Shown: positions 1 to 8,406 of the stretch, piece by piece | Layout of the letters: each line of letters starts with the position of its first letter | Position numbering within the stretch: the first letter of the stretch is position 1 | DNA from: DATKUK01 sp035530655 | GTDB taxonomy: Bacteria; Planctomycetota; Phycisphaerae; UBA1845; DATKUK01 | Direction of reading: 5' to 3' | NCBI GenBank assembly: GCA_035530655.1 | Contig: DATKUK010000107.1 | Location: 42,823-106,822 of the forward strand | Length of the DNA stretch: 64,000 nt | Translations under genes and position numbers: made by a program | Notes under the pieces: model-generated | What the model saw: only the letters and a program-made list of their open reading frames with translations | What the model was told of the DNA's origin: nothing | The model's database searches: none

Positions 1-794
1 CATGCGAGGGTAACGACGATCAGAAGCGCCACCAGGTGTGAGATGGGTCGTCGGCCGCGCAGGTAGACGTTGACCAGGTGAACGTAGCGCAGGCTGCTAA
101 CCATCACCAGTCCCAGCACGAAGGCGGCCACCGGCAATGCCAGCATCAGCCAGCGCGACGCCCACTGCATCTCGACGCGGATGACCTCCTCATGGAGCAC
201 GATCAGCGCAGCCAGGGTCACCCCCGCACCGGGCGCGGGCAGGCCTCGGAAGCTCATGTGGGCCGACTCGTCGTGGATGTTCTCGACGTTGAACCGCGCC
301 AGTCGGATGGCCGTGCACGCCACGTAGACCGCTGCCGCGACCCATGCCATCCGCCAGTACAACTTGCCGCCCATGATCGCGTCGGCCTGCTCGCGCAGCA
401 GGGGCATCACCAGACACAGCACCAGCGCCGCCGGCGCCGCGCCGAAACTGACCATATCGGCCAGCGAATCCAACTGCCCGCCGAAATCGCTGGTGCGACG
501 GGTCAGCCGGGCCAGCCGACCATCGAGTGCGTCGAAGATCAGCGCGGCGAAGACCAGGTACGCCCCGACGGCCAGGTACGTGGGCATCATCCGCTCGAAC
601 AAGGCGCTGCGGAAGGTGAGGCGCGACAGGTCGGCCCCGTCGGCCTGAACCGCCAAGATCGCGCAGTAGATCGCTCCGAAGCCGCAGAGCAGATTGCCCA
701 GCGTCATCATCGTCGGCAGCGTGGCCACCGCCGTCAGGCGCTTGCGCCGAGGCTTGCGTGGATGATGTTTTGCTTCGTCTCGCAGGAGCTTCAT
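1..794 (-). CDS. pssA: CDP-diacylglycerol--serine O-phosphatidyltransferase, 3' end beyond window
   Basis: The frame is open from an ATG at 794 to the window edge (about 264 codons, C-terminus missing). Seen: a basic N-terminus (KPRRKRLTAVATLPT), several hydrophobic segments, and the CDP-alcohol phosphotransferase signature DALDGRLAR followed by FGGQLDSLAD, whose aspartates bind metal and CDP-diacylglycerol. The motif FRGLPAP typical of PssA is also present. The enzyme makes phosphatidylserine from CDP-diacylglycerol and serine at the membrane. Its start codon overlaps the stop of psd as ATGA, so the two consecutive phosphatidylethanolamine-pathway steps are translationally coupled. Family call is firm. 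Confidence 0.93.
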   Translation of the reverse strand, partial: MKLLRDEAKHHPRKPRRKRLTAVATLPTMMTLGNLLCGFGAIYCAILAVQADGADLSRLTFRSALFERMMPTYLAVGAYLVFAALIFDALDGRLARLTRRTSDFGGQLDSLADMVSFGAAPAALVLCLVMPLLREQADAIMGGKLYWRMAWVAAAVYVACTAIRLARFNVENIHDESAHMSFRGLPAPGAGVTLAALIVLHEEVIRVEMQWASRWLMLALPVAAFVLGLVMVSSLRYVHLVNVYLRGRRPISHLVALLIVVTLA

Positions 795-1459
795 GAGCGC
801 ACCGTCGAACCATTCCAGCGGACAAGTGGGCTGCTGCCGGCGCGGACCTTTTGCCCCGGCCGAGCGAGCATCTGCCAGCCGTCGCTGACGGGAATATACA
901 ACTCGGTCCGCGAGCCGAACTTGATCATGCCGAAGCGCTGACCCGCTTCCAGACCGTCGCCGGGGCGGGCGTGGCAGACGATTCGCCGAGCAATGGCCCC
1001 GACGATCTGACGGACGACCACCGGGCCAGGCAGGCCATTGCCCGGGTGCAGCACGAGGGTGTTCGCGCAATTCCGACTGGCGGCTTCGGCTCGCATGGCG
1101 TTCAGATAGCGACCGGCTTTGCGGATCACCTGTTGCACCGCACCGGCGCACGGGCTGCGGTTGATGTGGGCGTCGAAGATGCTCAGGAAGATGTCGATCC
1201 GCAGGGCCGGCTCGCCGGTCCACTCGTTTTGTTCGACCCGCTCGACGGCCACTACCTTGCCGTCGGCCGGGGCGAGCAGTACATTGGGATCATCGGGAAT
1301 CACCCGGGGCGGGTCGCGGAAAAACCACAGGCCCCAGCCCCATACCAGCAGCGGGATCACGGCAAGCGGCCAGAACCAGACCACCGCCGCCGCCGTCGCC
1401 GCAGCGCAGCCGGCGGTCAGAACGACAATCTCTTTCCATCCGTCACGCGTTATGAGCAT
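791..1459 (-). CDS. psd: phosphatidylserine decarboxylase proenzyme (short type)
   Basis: This 222-residue protein has an N-terminal hydrophobic segment (about residues 12-40), the motif FFRDPPR, LLAPADGKVV, an INRSPCAG-like segment, and near the C-terminus IKFGSRTELYIP. The GS pair there is the self-cleavage site that creates the pyruvoyl cofactor in this family. Length matches the short decarboxylases found beside pssA. It converts phosphatidylserine to phosphatidylethanolamine at the membrane. A GTG at 1483 is also in frame, but the promoter at 1496-1523 would place it almost at the transcript start, so the ATG at 1459 is preferred. Four-base overlap with pssA. Confidence 0.9.
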   Translation of the reverse strand: MLITRDGWKEIVVLTAGCAAATAAAVVWFWPLAVIPLLVWGWGLWFFRDPPRVIPDDPNVLLAPADGKVVAVERVEQNEWTGEPALRIDIFLSIFDAHINRSPCAGAVQQVIRKAGRYLNAMRAEAASRNCANTLVLHPGNGLPGPVVVRQIVGAIARRIVCHARPGDGLEAGQRFGMIKFGSRTELYIPVSDGWQMLARPGQKVRAGSSPLVRWNGSTVRS

Positions 1460-1495
1460 GGAAGACCCTGGATTCCCGTCCACCCACTGAAATCA

Positions 1496-1523
1496 AGCTT
1501 AAACTCGCACCCGCTACTGTCAA
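1496..1523 (-). promoter_or_regulatory. sigma70-like promoter for psd-pssA
   Basis: On the minus strand TTGACA (1518-1523) is followed after 16 bases by TAAGCT (1496-1501). It sits about 30 bases upstream of the preferred psd start. Inferred from the consensus only. Confidence 0.5.
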
Positions 1524-1649
1524 GTTGAGGGCGATTTCGCCCGTGTCGAAGGAGGATACTCTGACCGGCTGCGGCTGGCGGGAACGGGCCGTGGTCCGAT
1601 ACAATGTGCCCGCTTGTCGACCCGATGGCGCGGGAAGGTGGAACACATC

Positions 1650-2963
1650 GTGGATCTGGTTGAGGTGCTTAGGACGCGAGACGAATCGGTGGCCCGGATC
1701 GTGGCGCGGTTCCGCGCTGCCGTCGGCGCCGACGTGCTGGGTGCCGAGGACTCCGATCTGGCCGGGACGGTCCGCCAGGTCATTCGCGCGGTGGCCGAAC
1801 GCGGCGACGATGCGGTGATCGAGTACACCGCGCGCTTCGATGGAGTGCAGCTGGCGCCGGATCGGCTTCGCGTGCAGCCGGCCGAGCTGGCGGCGGCGCG
1901 GGACGCCCTGGACGGCGAGCTTCGCGAGGCCATCGAGCTGGCGATCGAGAACGTGCGGCGGTTTCAGGAGCACATTCTGATTCGCGACTGTGGTCCACTG
2001 GAGTTGGAGGGCGTGACGCTTCGCAGCCGACCCGAGCCGTTGCGACGGGTGGGCGTTTGCGTACCGGGCGGCACCGCGCCGTTGCCGTCCACGGCGGTGA
2101 TGACGGTGGTGCCGGCCCAGGTGGCGGGCGTGCGCCAGATCGCCCTGATGGCCCCGCCGCGAGAAGGCGGTGAGATTCACCCGGTCATTCTGGCGACGGC
2201 GAGCCTGCTGGGTGTCGAAGAGGTGTATCGCTTCAGCGGGTCGCAGGGCGTGGCGGCGCTGGCGCTGGGGACCGACTCGATCGAACCTGTGGACAAGATC
2301 GTCGGGCCCGGCCACGCCTCGACGCAGATCGCCAAGAAGATATTGTTCGGCAGCCGGATCGGTATCGAGAGTTTTGCCGGACCCAGCGAGGTGCTGATCA
2401 TCGCCGACGAGTCGGCCGATCCGGCGTACGTGGCGGCTGACATGCTCGCCCAGGCCGAGCACGACAACGGTCAGGCCGTCCTGGTGACGGCGTGCGAGCC
2501 GCTCGTCGAGCCGGTGCAGCGACAGCTCGATCGGCTCAGCGCCGAGTTGCCCGCGGCCGAGTCGATCCGCACGGGCCTGCGCAAGAACTGCTTTATCGTG
2601 CTCACGGCCGATTGGGACGAAGCCGTCGAGGCGGCCAACGCATATGCCCCCGAGCACCTGCACGTGGAGACGCGTGAGCCGGAGCCGCTGGCCGAGCGAC
2701 TGTGGAGCGCCGGGGCGATCTTTCTGGGTCATTACAGTCCGGAGGCAACCGGCGACTACGTGGCTGGTCCGTCGCACGTGCTGCCCACCGGCGGGACGGC
2801 GCGGTTCTTCAGTGCGCTATCCGCGAATGACTTTTTGCGGTTTACCAGCCTGATCCGTTACGATCGTCAGGCCCTGTTGCGCCAGAGCCGGGCTATCGTC
2901 GCCCTGGCCCGGGCGGAACGTCTTGACGCCCACGCGCTGTCGGTGCAGGTGCGCTGCCGATGA
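1650..2963 (+). CDS. hisD: histidinol dehydrogenase
   Basis: Catalyses the last two steps of histidine synthesis, L-histidinol to L-histidine with two NAD+. Seen in order: VCVPGGTAPLPS, VDKIVGPGHA, SFAGPSEVLI, QAEHDNGQAVL, NAYAPEHLHV, and GHYSPEATGDYVAGPSHVLP, all HisD landmarks including the zinc- and substrate-binding His/Glu/Asp residues. The GTG at 1650 is chosen because GGAAGGTGG lies about 9 bases upstream; a TTG at 1614 is also in frame. The length (437 residues) fits the family. It overlaps hisC by four bases (ATGA), so hisD-hisC-hisB form an operon. Confidence 0.95.
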   Translation: MDLVEVLRTRDESVARIVARFRAAVGADVLGAEDSDLAGTVRQVIRAVAERGDDAVIEYTARFDGVQLAPDRLRVQPAELAAARDALDGELREAIELAIENVRRFQEHILIRDCGPLELEGVTLRSRPEPLRRVGVCVPGGTAPLPSTAVMTVVPAQVAGVRQIALMAPPREGGEIHPVILATASLLGVEEVYRFSGSQGVAALALGTDSIEPVDKIVGPGHASTQIAKKILFGSRIGIESFAGPSEVLIIADESADPAYVAADMLAQAEHDNGQAVLVTACEPLVEPVQRQLDRLSAELPAAESIRTGLRKNCFIVLTADWDEAVEAANAYAPEHLHVETREPEPLAERLWSAGAIFLGHYSPEATGDYVAGPSHVLPTGGTARFFSALSANDFLRFTSLIRYDRQALLRQSRAIVALARAERLDAHALSVQVRCR

Positions 2964-4003
2964 GTTATTTTCCGCCACGCATCCAGAGAATGAGCGGCTA
3001 CGTTCCCGGTGAGCAGCCGACCGAATCGGGCGTGATCAAGCTCAACACCAACGAGAATCCATATCCACCCTCGCCGCGGGTCATGGAGACGCTGCGCCGC
3101 GCCGATCCCGAGCAGTTGCGCCGCTATCCGCACCCGATGGGTCAGGCGTTCCGCGAGGCGGCGGCGAAGGTTTTGGGCGTCACGCCGGACATGATCCTCT
3201 GCGGTAACGGCGCGGACGACGTGCTGAACATCGCGATCCGGGCGCTGACCGACGCTGAGCACAGCATGGTGTGGCCCGGACCGACGTACACGCTGTGCGC
3301 GGTGCTGGCCAGGTTGCATGGCTGCCCGGTGCGCGAGCTGCCGTTTCGGCCCGACTACTCATTGCCGATCGACGAACTGCCCGATGCAGGCGGTAGCCTT
3401 ACGTACGTGTGCAATCCCAACTCGCCGACGGCGACTTTTGTGGCGCCGTCCGATCTAGCGGCCCTGGCGCGGCGGCTGCGGGGCGTGCTGCTGATCGACG
3501 AGGCCTACGTCGACTTCGCCGCGCAAACCTGCCTGCCGTTGGCGGGCGAGCTACCCAACGTGCTCGTCGTTCGTACGCTGAGCAAGGGCTATTCGCTGGC
3601 GGGGCTGCGATTCGGCTATGCCGTGGGCTCGCCGGAGTTGATCGCCGGGCTGACCAAGGCCAAGGACAGCTTCAACGTCGACGCACTTTCGATCGCGGCA
3701 GCCACGGCGGCCATAGAGGACCAGGCGTACTTCCGGCAGAACGTCGAGCGCGTCTGCCGCGAGCGGGAGCGTTTGAGTGCGGGACTGACGAAGCTGGGTA
3801 TCGCACCGCTGCCGTCGCAGGCGAATTTCGTATTCGCACGCTGTCCGTCGCCGCCGGCCGGGCGAGTCTATCAGGCATTGAAAGACCGCAACATCCTCGT
3901 GCGGCACTTCGATCAGCCGGGGCTTTCGGAGTGGCTGCGGATCACGGTGGGCACACCCGACCAGAACGATGCCCTGCTGTACGAGCTTGCACGTATAATG
4001 TAG
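2960..4003 (+). CDS. hisC: histidinol-phosphate aminotransferase
   Basis: PLP-dependent fold-type I aminotransferase, 347 residues. Seen: KLNTNENPYPPSP near residue 30, CGNGADDVLN (cofactor phosphate region), CNPNSPT, LIDEAYVDF, and RTLSKGYSLAGLRFGY carrying the Schiff-base lysine, followed by the C-terminal RITVGTPDQN. It converts imidazole acetol phosphate and glutamate to histidinol phosphate. Start ATG overlaps the hisD stop. It ends in TAG, showing TAG is a normal stop in this genome. Confidence 0.94.
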   Translation: MSYFPPRIQRMSGYVPGEQPTESGVIKLNTNENPYPPSPRVMETLRRADPEQLRRYPHPMGQAFREAAAKVLGVTPDMILCGNGADDVLNIAIRALTDAEHSMVWPGPTYTLCAVLARLHGCPVRELPFRPDYSLPIDELPDAGGSLTYVCNPNSPTATFVAPSDLAALARRLRGVLLIDEAYVDFAAQTCLPLAGELPNVLVVRTLSKGYSLAGLRFGYAVGSPELIAGLTKAKDSFNVDALSIAAATAAIEDQAYFRQNVERVCRERERLSAGLTKLGIAPLPSQANFVFARCPSPPAGRVYQALKDRNILVRHFDQPGLSEWLRITVGTPDQNDALLYELARIM

Positions 4004-4031
4004 TTTGCCTCTCAGTTGAAAGGTGCCGAAG

Positions 4032-4622
4032 ATGGCCAAACGTAGCGCCACGATCACTCGCAAGACCAAAGAAACTGAGATCAGCCTGTCGCTGGATTTG
4101 GACGGCGCCGGCGATGTGAAAGTCGAGACCGGTGTGGGGTTTCTCGACCACGTGCTGGAGCTGTTCGGCCGCCACGCGCTGTTCGATCTGAACATCCAGG
4201 CCAGCGGCGACTTGGCCGTCGACGCCCACCACACGGTGGAGGACGTAGGGATCTGTCTGGGTCAGGCGATCGACCAGGGCCTGGGCGAAAAGAAGGGAAT
4301 CCGCCGCTTCGGGCACTTCGCCGTGCCCATGGACGAATCGCTGGCCCAGGTAGCGGTGGATTTGTCGGGCCGCGCCTCGTGCGTCTACAAGGTCGACTAC
4401 AAGGCCGACAAGATCGGCGAGTTCGACGTGGAGCTGGTGCGCGAGTTCCTTCAGGCGCTGGCGGCCAACGCGCGGATGAACCTGCACATACTCGTGCCTT
4501 ACGGCACGAACAACCACCACATCGCCGAGGCCATCTTCAAAGCCCTGGGCAAAACGCTCCGCCAAGCGGTCGAGCTGGATCCTCGCGAACAGTCGGTACC
4601 GTCGACCAAGGGGACGCTGTAG
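4032..4622 (+). CDS. hisB: imidazoleglycerol-phosphate dehydratase
   Basis: Dehydratase-only HisB of 196 residues, not fused to a phosphatase. Seen: RKTKETEI, GVGFLDHVLELFGRH, DAHHTVEDVGICLGQA, and near the C-terminus YGTNNHHIAEAIFKALGK; the two HH-containing motifs bind the manganese pair. It dehydrates imidazole glycerol phosphate to imidazole acetol phosphate, the HisC substrate. The ATG at 4032 has GAAAGG about 7 bases upstream; a GTG at 4023 is in frame but overlaps that site. It lies 28 bases after hisC. The other histidine genes are not in the window. Confidence 0.95.
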   Translation: MAKRSATITRKTKETEISLSLDLDGAGDVKVETGVGFLDHVLELFGRHALFDLNIQASGDLAVDAHHTVEDVGICLGQAIDQGLGEKKGIRRFGHFAVPMDESLAQVAVDLSGRASCVYKVDYKADKIGEFDVELVREFLQALAANARMNLHILVPYGTNNHHIAEAIFKALGKTLRQAVELDPREQSVPSTKGTL

Positions 4623-4668
4623 GCATTCGCTACCGTGTCCCTCGCCGAGCGGTGCAACAGCCGTCACG

Positions 4669-5733
4669 TCACTTCAGCGCCTCATCGAGCATGATCAGAT
4701 AATTCTCGATTGGCACGTAGGACGGAAACGAGTTGCCGGACCCGATGGCGAAGCGACCGCGCGGGCTGCATTGCTCGATGATGCCGCGGACGTACTTGCG
4801 GAGCGTCGGCTCGTCGCCGCGGGTCAGCATGTCGACGTCGACACCGCCCAGTACGGCCAGTCGGCCGGCGTAGCGTTGCTGAAACTCGGCGATCGGGATA
4901 ACCGCATCCTCAAAGGAATGCTTGCCGTCGATGCCGACGTCATCGATCAGATCGTCGGTGATTTCGAGTGTGTGTCCGCAGGTATGCAGAAAGTAGGGCT
5001 TGCCGGCGTCGTGGGCGATACGGGCGAAGCGCTTGTGCCAAGGCAGAACGTAACGGCGGAGTTGATCGGGTGCGATGAGGGTCGCGGTCTTGAAGCCCAT
5101 ATCATCGCCCGCCCAGACCGCCGCCAGGCGATCCAACTGAACCAGTCGGCGGTAGTAGCACGCCATCAACCCGCCGACCCGATCGGCGACGGCCTGGACC
5201 AGATCGGGGTCCTCGTGCAGTTGGATGCAGAGGTTCTCGTAACCCATGATGCCCGACAGATGCTCGTAGACGCCGGCGGCGTGCGAGGCAATCAGCCCCA
5301 TGCCTTCAGGCAGATGGTCGTTGACGTAGGCGATGTCGGTCAGGGGGCGGTCGGAATCGTTCGGCCAGGGGTATTGCTCAAAGCCTTGCCGGTCGGCAAT
5401 GGCGCCGCCGGCCATCGTGTACCAGCTTCGGGTGTGGTTGCGGGTGGTAGGGTCTTGGCCGCACTCGCCGGGCATGGCGAAGCCGACGTTTCGCTCGATG
5501 CGGACGTAGTCGAAGCCCAACCGGTACCACCATTGGATGTGGTCGTCCAGAGTGGTCGTACCATCGTCGCGCAGAGGCCGGCCGAGCATCTTCGCCACGG
5601 CACGGACGTGGACCTCGTCGACGATGTACTCGACCAGAGGCGGTCGGGATGCGATGGGCTTGCGCCCCATCGCGACGTCCATCATACTGTCGATATCGGG
5701 CGCGGGACGCGCCAGGGGAACGCGGTAGTTCAT
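4669..5733 (-). CDS. URO-D family protein (uroporphyrinogen decarboxylase-like), function unknown
   Basis: A 354-residue TIM-barrel protein of the uroporphyrinogen decarboxylase/methyltransferase superfamily. The segment PYFLHTCGHTLEITDDLI holds an H-x-C-G motif like the zinc-thiol site of corrinoid methyltransferases such as MtaA, followed by GIDGKHSFED and LGGVDVDML. The N-terminal substrate motif of true haem-pathway HemE is not evident, so haem synthesis is unlikely. It is one of three divergent members in this window and lies 49 bases after the transporter gene on the same strand, so it may be co-transcribed. Substrate is not known. Confidence 0.75.
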   Translation of the reverse strand: MNYRVPLARPAPDIDSMMDVAMGRKPIASRPPLVEYIVDEVHVRAVAKMLGRPLRDDGTTTLDDHIQWWYRLGFDYVRIERNVGFAMPGECGQDPTTRNHTRSWYTMAGGAIADRQGFEQYPWPNDSDRPLTDIAYVNDHLPEGMGLIASHAAGVYEHLSGIMGYENLCIQLHEDPDLVQAVADRVGGLMACYYRRLVQLDRLAAVWAGDDMGFKTATLIAPDQLRRYVLPWHKRFARIAHDAGKPYFLHTCGHTLEITDDLIDDVGIDGKHSFEDAVIPIAEFQQRYAGRLAVLGGVDVDMLTRGDEPTLRKYVRGIIEQCSPRGRFAIGSGNSFPSYVPIENYLIMLDEALK

Positions 5734-5782
5734 GGCATGTAACTCAACGCGACAGTCCAGGCGTCGGGCGCTTGGGCTGCCC

Positions 5783-8059
5783 TCATATCCATCGTTTCAA
5801 CCACGAGCGGATACCGCCCGAGGCCTTGACCATAACCAGCGGCTTGGTGCACACGCGGGCCACGGCTTCGGGCACCGAATCGCGTCCGACGCGGCGGAGC
5901 ACGGGCTCACGCGTGTAGCCCAGCACGACCATATCGTAACCTTCAGGGCCTCCAGCCTCACCGAGAATTGCCTGGACCACATCGGACGCCTCCACGGCGC
6001 GGGTGGTCACCCGGCGCCGCGGCACCTGCAACCGGCCCTGACAGGCGTCGACGAAGCCGTCCAGATCGAAGCTCCCGCCCGGTCGGGCGACGGTGAACGC
6101 GACGATCTCGCCCTCGTCCTTGTCGACCAGGATGCTAGCCACCTCGAGGGCGAACGCGCCGTTGGGCCCGCCCGCTACGGGCACCAGAATTCGCCGGAAC
6201 TCGCGGTTGCCGCCGCAGCCCTTGAGAATCACTACATTGCACGGCGCCCGCTCGACGACCGGATCGATCGTGCTGCCGAGCGAGAAAATACGCCCCCCCT
6301 TGCCGCCGTGCCAGCCCATGATCAGCATGTCGATCTTCTTGTCGCTGACCGCACTGAGGATGCCGCGCGCGATATTACGGCAGTAACGCAGGGTGGTGCC
6401 CACGGTGAACATCGGGCCCAAGGCCAGCATGGCCTCGAGAATGCCCTCCTTGCCCTCCAACATGTAGCGTTCGGCGTCGGCGAGAGGCACCTGCTCGGGC
6501 ACGGGCACCATGTGCAGCAGTTCCACGCGCGCGTTCTTGGCCCCGCAAAGCTTGTAGGTGTTGCGGACCAGTTCGATGGCGTTGTCCGGATTGGCCACCG
6601 AAACCATGATGCGGTATTCGTCGCGCTTGGGCGCCTTCTCGTCGGCAAAGACCAGCACTTCGTGTGCGGTGGCCACCGTTCGAGCGCGCGAATAAAGCTG
6701 GTAAATCAAGACGCCCGTCACAATCCACGCCGGCGCCACGATCCAGGCCACAATGCTGACCTCGCGCAGCTCGGCCGCCAGGACCGCTTGGCAGAGGATG
6801 GCCACCAGCGGCGGCAGCGGAAACAGCGGAAGCAGGTAGCCATACTCCAATTCGTCGCCCATGTTGCGGCGAATGGTGATCACACACACATTCACCAGAA
6901 AAAACAGACACAGAAACATGATGCTGGCGCTGGACGCGACGTCCATCGTCGGCAGGAAGACGGCCACGACGATGACAATCACTCCGGTAAACAGCAGGGC
7001 AGCCCAGGGCGTCTTACGCCGTCTGGAAATCCAGGCGAACATGGCGGGAAGCATGCGGTCGCGCCCGAGAGCGTACGACGCACGGGTGGCCGAATACACC
7101 GTGGCATTGAGCGCCGACGTGGCCGCAAAGATCACCGCCAGCGTCAGCAGCAGATTGCCCATGGGCATCAGACGCGCGACCGCTTCGCCGAACCCCTTCT
7201 CGCGGAACGAGCCGATCCACCGCCACACCTCGCCGTCGACGCCGGGCGAGCCGGCCTTGACCGCCACGACCGTCGCAAACGCCACGCCCACGTACGTGAA
7301 CGTCACGATCAGGACCGAGTAAAGCATGGCCTTGGGCAAGTTGCGCTTCGGATCGATCGTCTCGTCGCCGGCCTGGGCGATCACTTCGAAGCCCTCAAAA
7401 GCCACGTAGGTAAAGCCCATCGTCACCAGCAGCTTCGACCAGCCCTGTGGCAGGAAGGGGTCGAAATTCGCCAGGCGGGCTGGGTCGCGAAGGCACACGA
7501 CGACGCCTACCAGTCCGATGAACAGCAGGAAAACCGTCTGCGCCAGAGTGAAGACGGCCCCGATTTTGCCTGTCTCCGATGCGCCCCGGTAGTTGATGTA
7601 GATGAACAAAGCCGCCACAAGAACGGCCACCACCTTCTGGAGGATGTAGTCGGGCACGCTCGTCCATTCGAGCACGCCGAGGCCCTCCAGATAGCGCACG
7701 ATGTAGATGCCCAGCGTCACCGCGTAGAGGCTGCCCGCAACGCTGGAGGCGAACCACTCCATCCATCCCGCGACAAAGCTCGTGCCGCGCCCGAAGCCGA
7801 TCCGGGCAAAGTTGTAGGCCCCGCCGGCGCGCGGCACGGCCGAACTCAGCTCCGCATAGCTCATCGCGGTGAACAGCGCGATGACGCCGTTGAGAGCGAA
7901 CGTCAACATGACCCCGCCGGGACCGGCTACGTGGATCGAGTTGCCCACCCCCAGGAACACGCCCGCGCCGATCATCATGCCCAGTCCCATCATGGTGATG
8001 TGGAACAGGGTCAGATCGCGCGACAATTCGGCCGAGACGGATGTCTTATCGGTCGTCAT
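5783..8059 (-). CDS. APC-superfamily permease fused to two UspA-like domains
   Basis: 758 residues. About residues 15-450 form a 12-segment amino acid/polyamine/organocation permease, with the family hallmark MIGAGVFLGVG in segment 1 and YAELSSAVPRAGGAY in segment 2. The remaining 300 residues form two universal-stress-protein-like domains, the first ending IMGWHGGKGG and the second MVVLGYTREP. Such fusions occur in bacterial APC carriers; the cytosolic tail probably senses nucleotide. The substrate cannot be read from sequence. Its start overlaps the small membrane-protein gene by 14 bases. It is downstream of the BMC operon on the same strand, but a 200-base gap leaves co-transcription open. 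Confidence 0.85.
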   Translation of the reverse strand: MTTDKTSVSAELSRDLTLFHITMMGLGMMIGAGVFLGVGNSIHVAGPGGVMLTFALNGVIALFTAMSYAELSSAVPRAGGAYNFARIGFGRGTSFVAGWMEWFASSVAGSLYAVTLGIYIVRYLEGLGVLEWTSVPDYILQKVVAVLVAALFIYINYRGASETGKIGAVFTLAQTVFLLFIGLVGVVVCLRDPARLANFDPFLPQGWSKLLVTMGFTYVAFEGFEVIAQAGDETIDPKRNLPKAMLYSVLIVTFTYVGVAFATVVAVKAGSPGVDGEVWRWIGSFREKGFGEAVARLMPMGNLLLTLAVIFAATSALNATVYSATRASYALGRDRMLPAMFAWISRRRKTPWAALLFTGVIVIVVAVFLPTMDVASSASIMFLCLFFLVNVCVITIRRNMGDELEYGYLLPLFPLPPLVAILCQAVLAAELREVSIVAWIVAPAWIVTGVLIYQLYSRARTVATAHEVLVFADEKAPKRDEYRIMVSVANPDNAIELVRNTYKLCGAKNARVELLHMVPVPEQVPLADAERYMLEGKEGILEAMLALGPMFTVGTTLRYCRNIARGILSAVSDKKIDMLIMGWHGGKGGRIFSLGSTIDPVVERAPCNVVILKGCGGNREFRRILVPVAGGPNGAFALEVASILVDKDEGEIVAFTVARPGGSFDLDGFVDACQGRLQVPRRRVTTRAVEASDVVQAILGEAGGPEGYDMVVLGYTREPVLRRVGRDSVPEAVARVCTKPLVMVKASGGIRSWLKRWI

Positions 8060-8204
8060 TCAGCTCTTTGAGAATCTTGCGGGCCGAGCCGAAGCCGCTG
8101 CGGCCAATACGATTGATCTGCCGACGGCTCCAGAACACGAAATAGGCGACCGTACACAGTGCGCCGAAGACAGCTATGCAGCCCAACACGCTGTCTGAGT
8201 TCAT
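8046..8204 (-). CDS. 52-residue single-span membrane peptide
   Basis: Begins with ATG at 8204 preceded by GTGTGAGG. Seen: one hydrophobic span (VLGCIAVFGALCTVAYFVF), then a basic stretch (WSRRQINRIGRSG) and a charged tail ending KELNDD. The stop lies 14 bases inside the transporter gene, which suggests translational coupling. By position and layout it could be a small accessory subunit of the permease, but no family is recognised. Topology would be N-out, C-in by the positive-inside rule. Confidence 0.55.
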   Translation of the reverse strand: MNSDSVLGCIAVFGALCTVAYFVFWSRRQINRIGRSGFGSARKILKELNDDR

Positions 8205-8406
8205 CCTCACACACCTCTGGTCTTGTGCATGACGCCACGCGAACGCAGCCGGCCACTCGTGAACATGTAGGGTATCAGTACTGCACAGGCCATGACAAGC
8301 GTTGTGCCAGAACGAAACGGCGTGAGCGTGACGAGGGCGCCGCACAAAACTGCCAAAACGTTCAAGAGGCAAACGAGAGATGGGCCTGACGGCGATTGGA
8401 GTGGGC

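Noticed and set aside
1600..1605. TACAAT upstream of hisD as a -10 box.
   Set aside because: No acceptable -35 at 16-18 bases; left unassigned.
3994..3999. TATAAT near the end of hisC as a hisB promoter.
   Set aside because: No -35 at a proper distance; hisB is 28 bases after hisC and is better read as part of the operon.
5732..8071. A long open frame on the plus strand opposite the permease gene (about 780 codons).
   Set aside because: Its translation is rich in His/Arg/Gln and lacks any domain; it is the GC-driven shadow of the minus-strand gene.
8207..8364. Second hydrophobic small frame between the transporter block and the BMC operon.
   Set aside because: It has two hydrophobic stretches but only weak TTG starts and no ribosome site; not supported as a gene.
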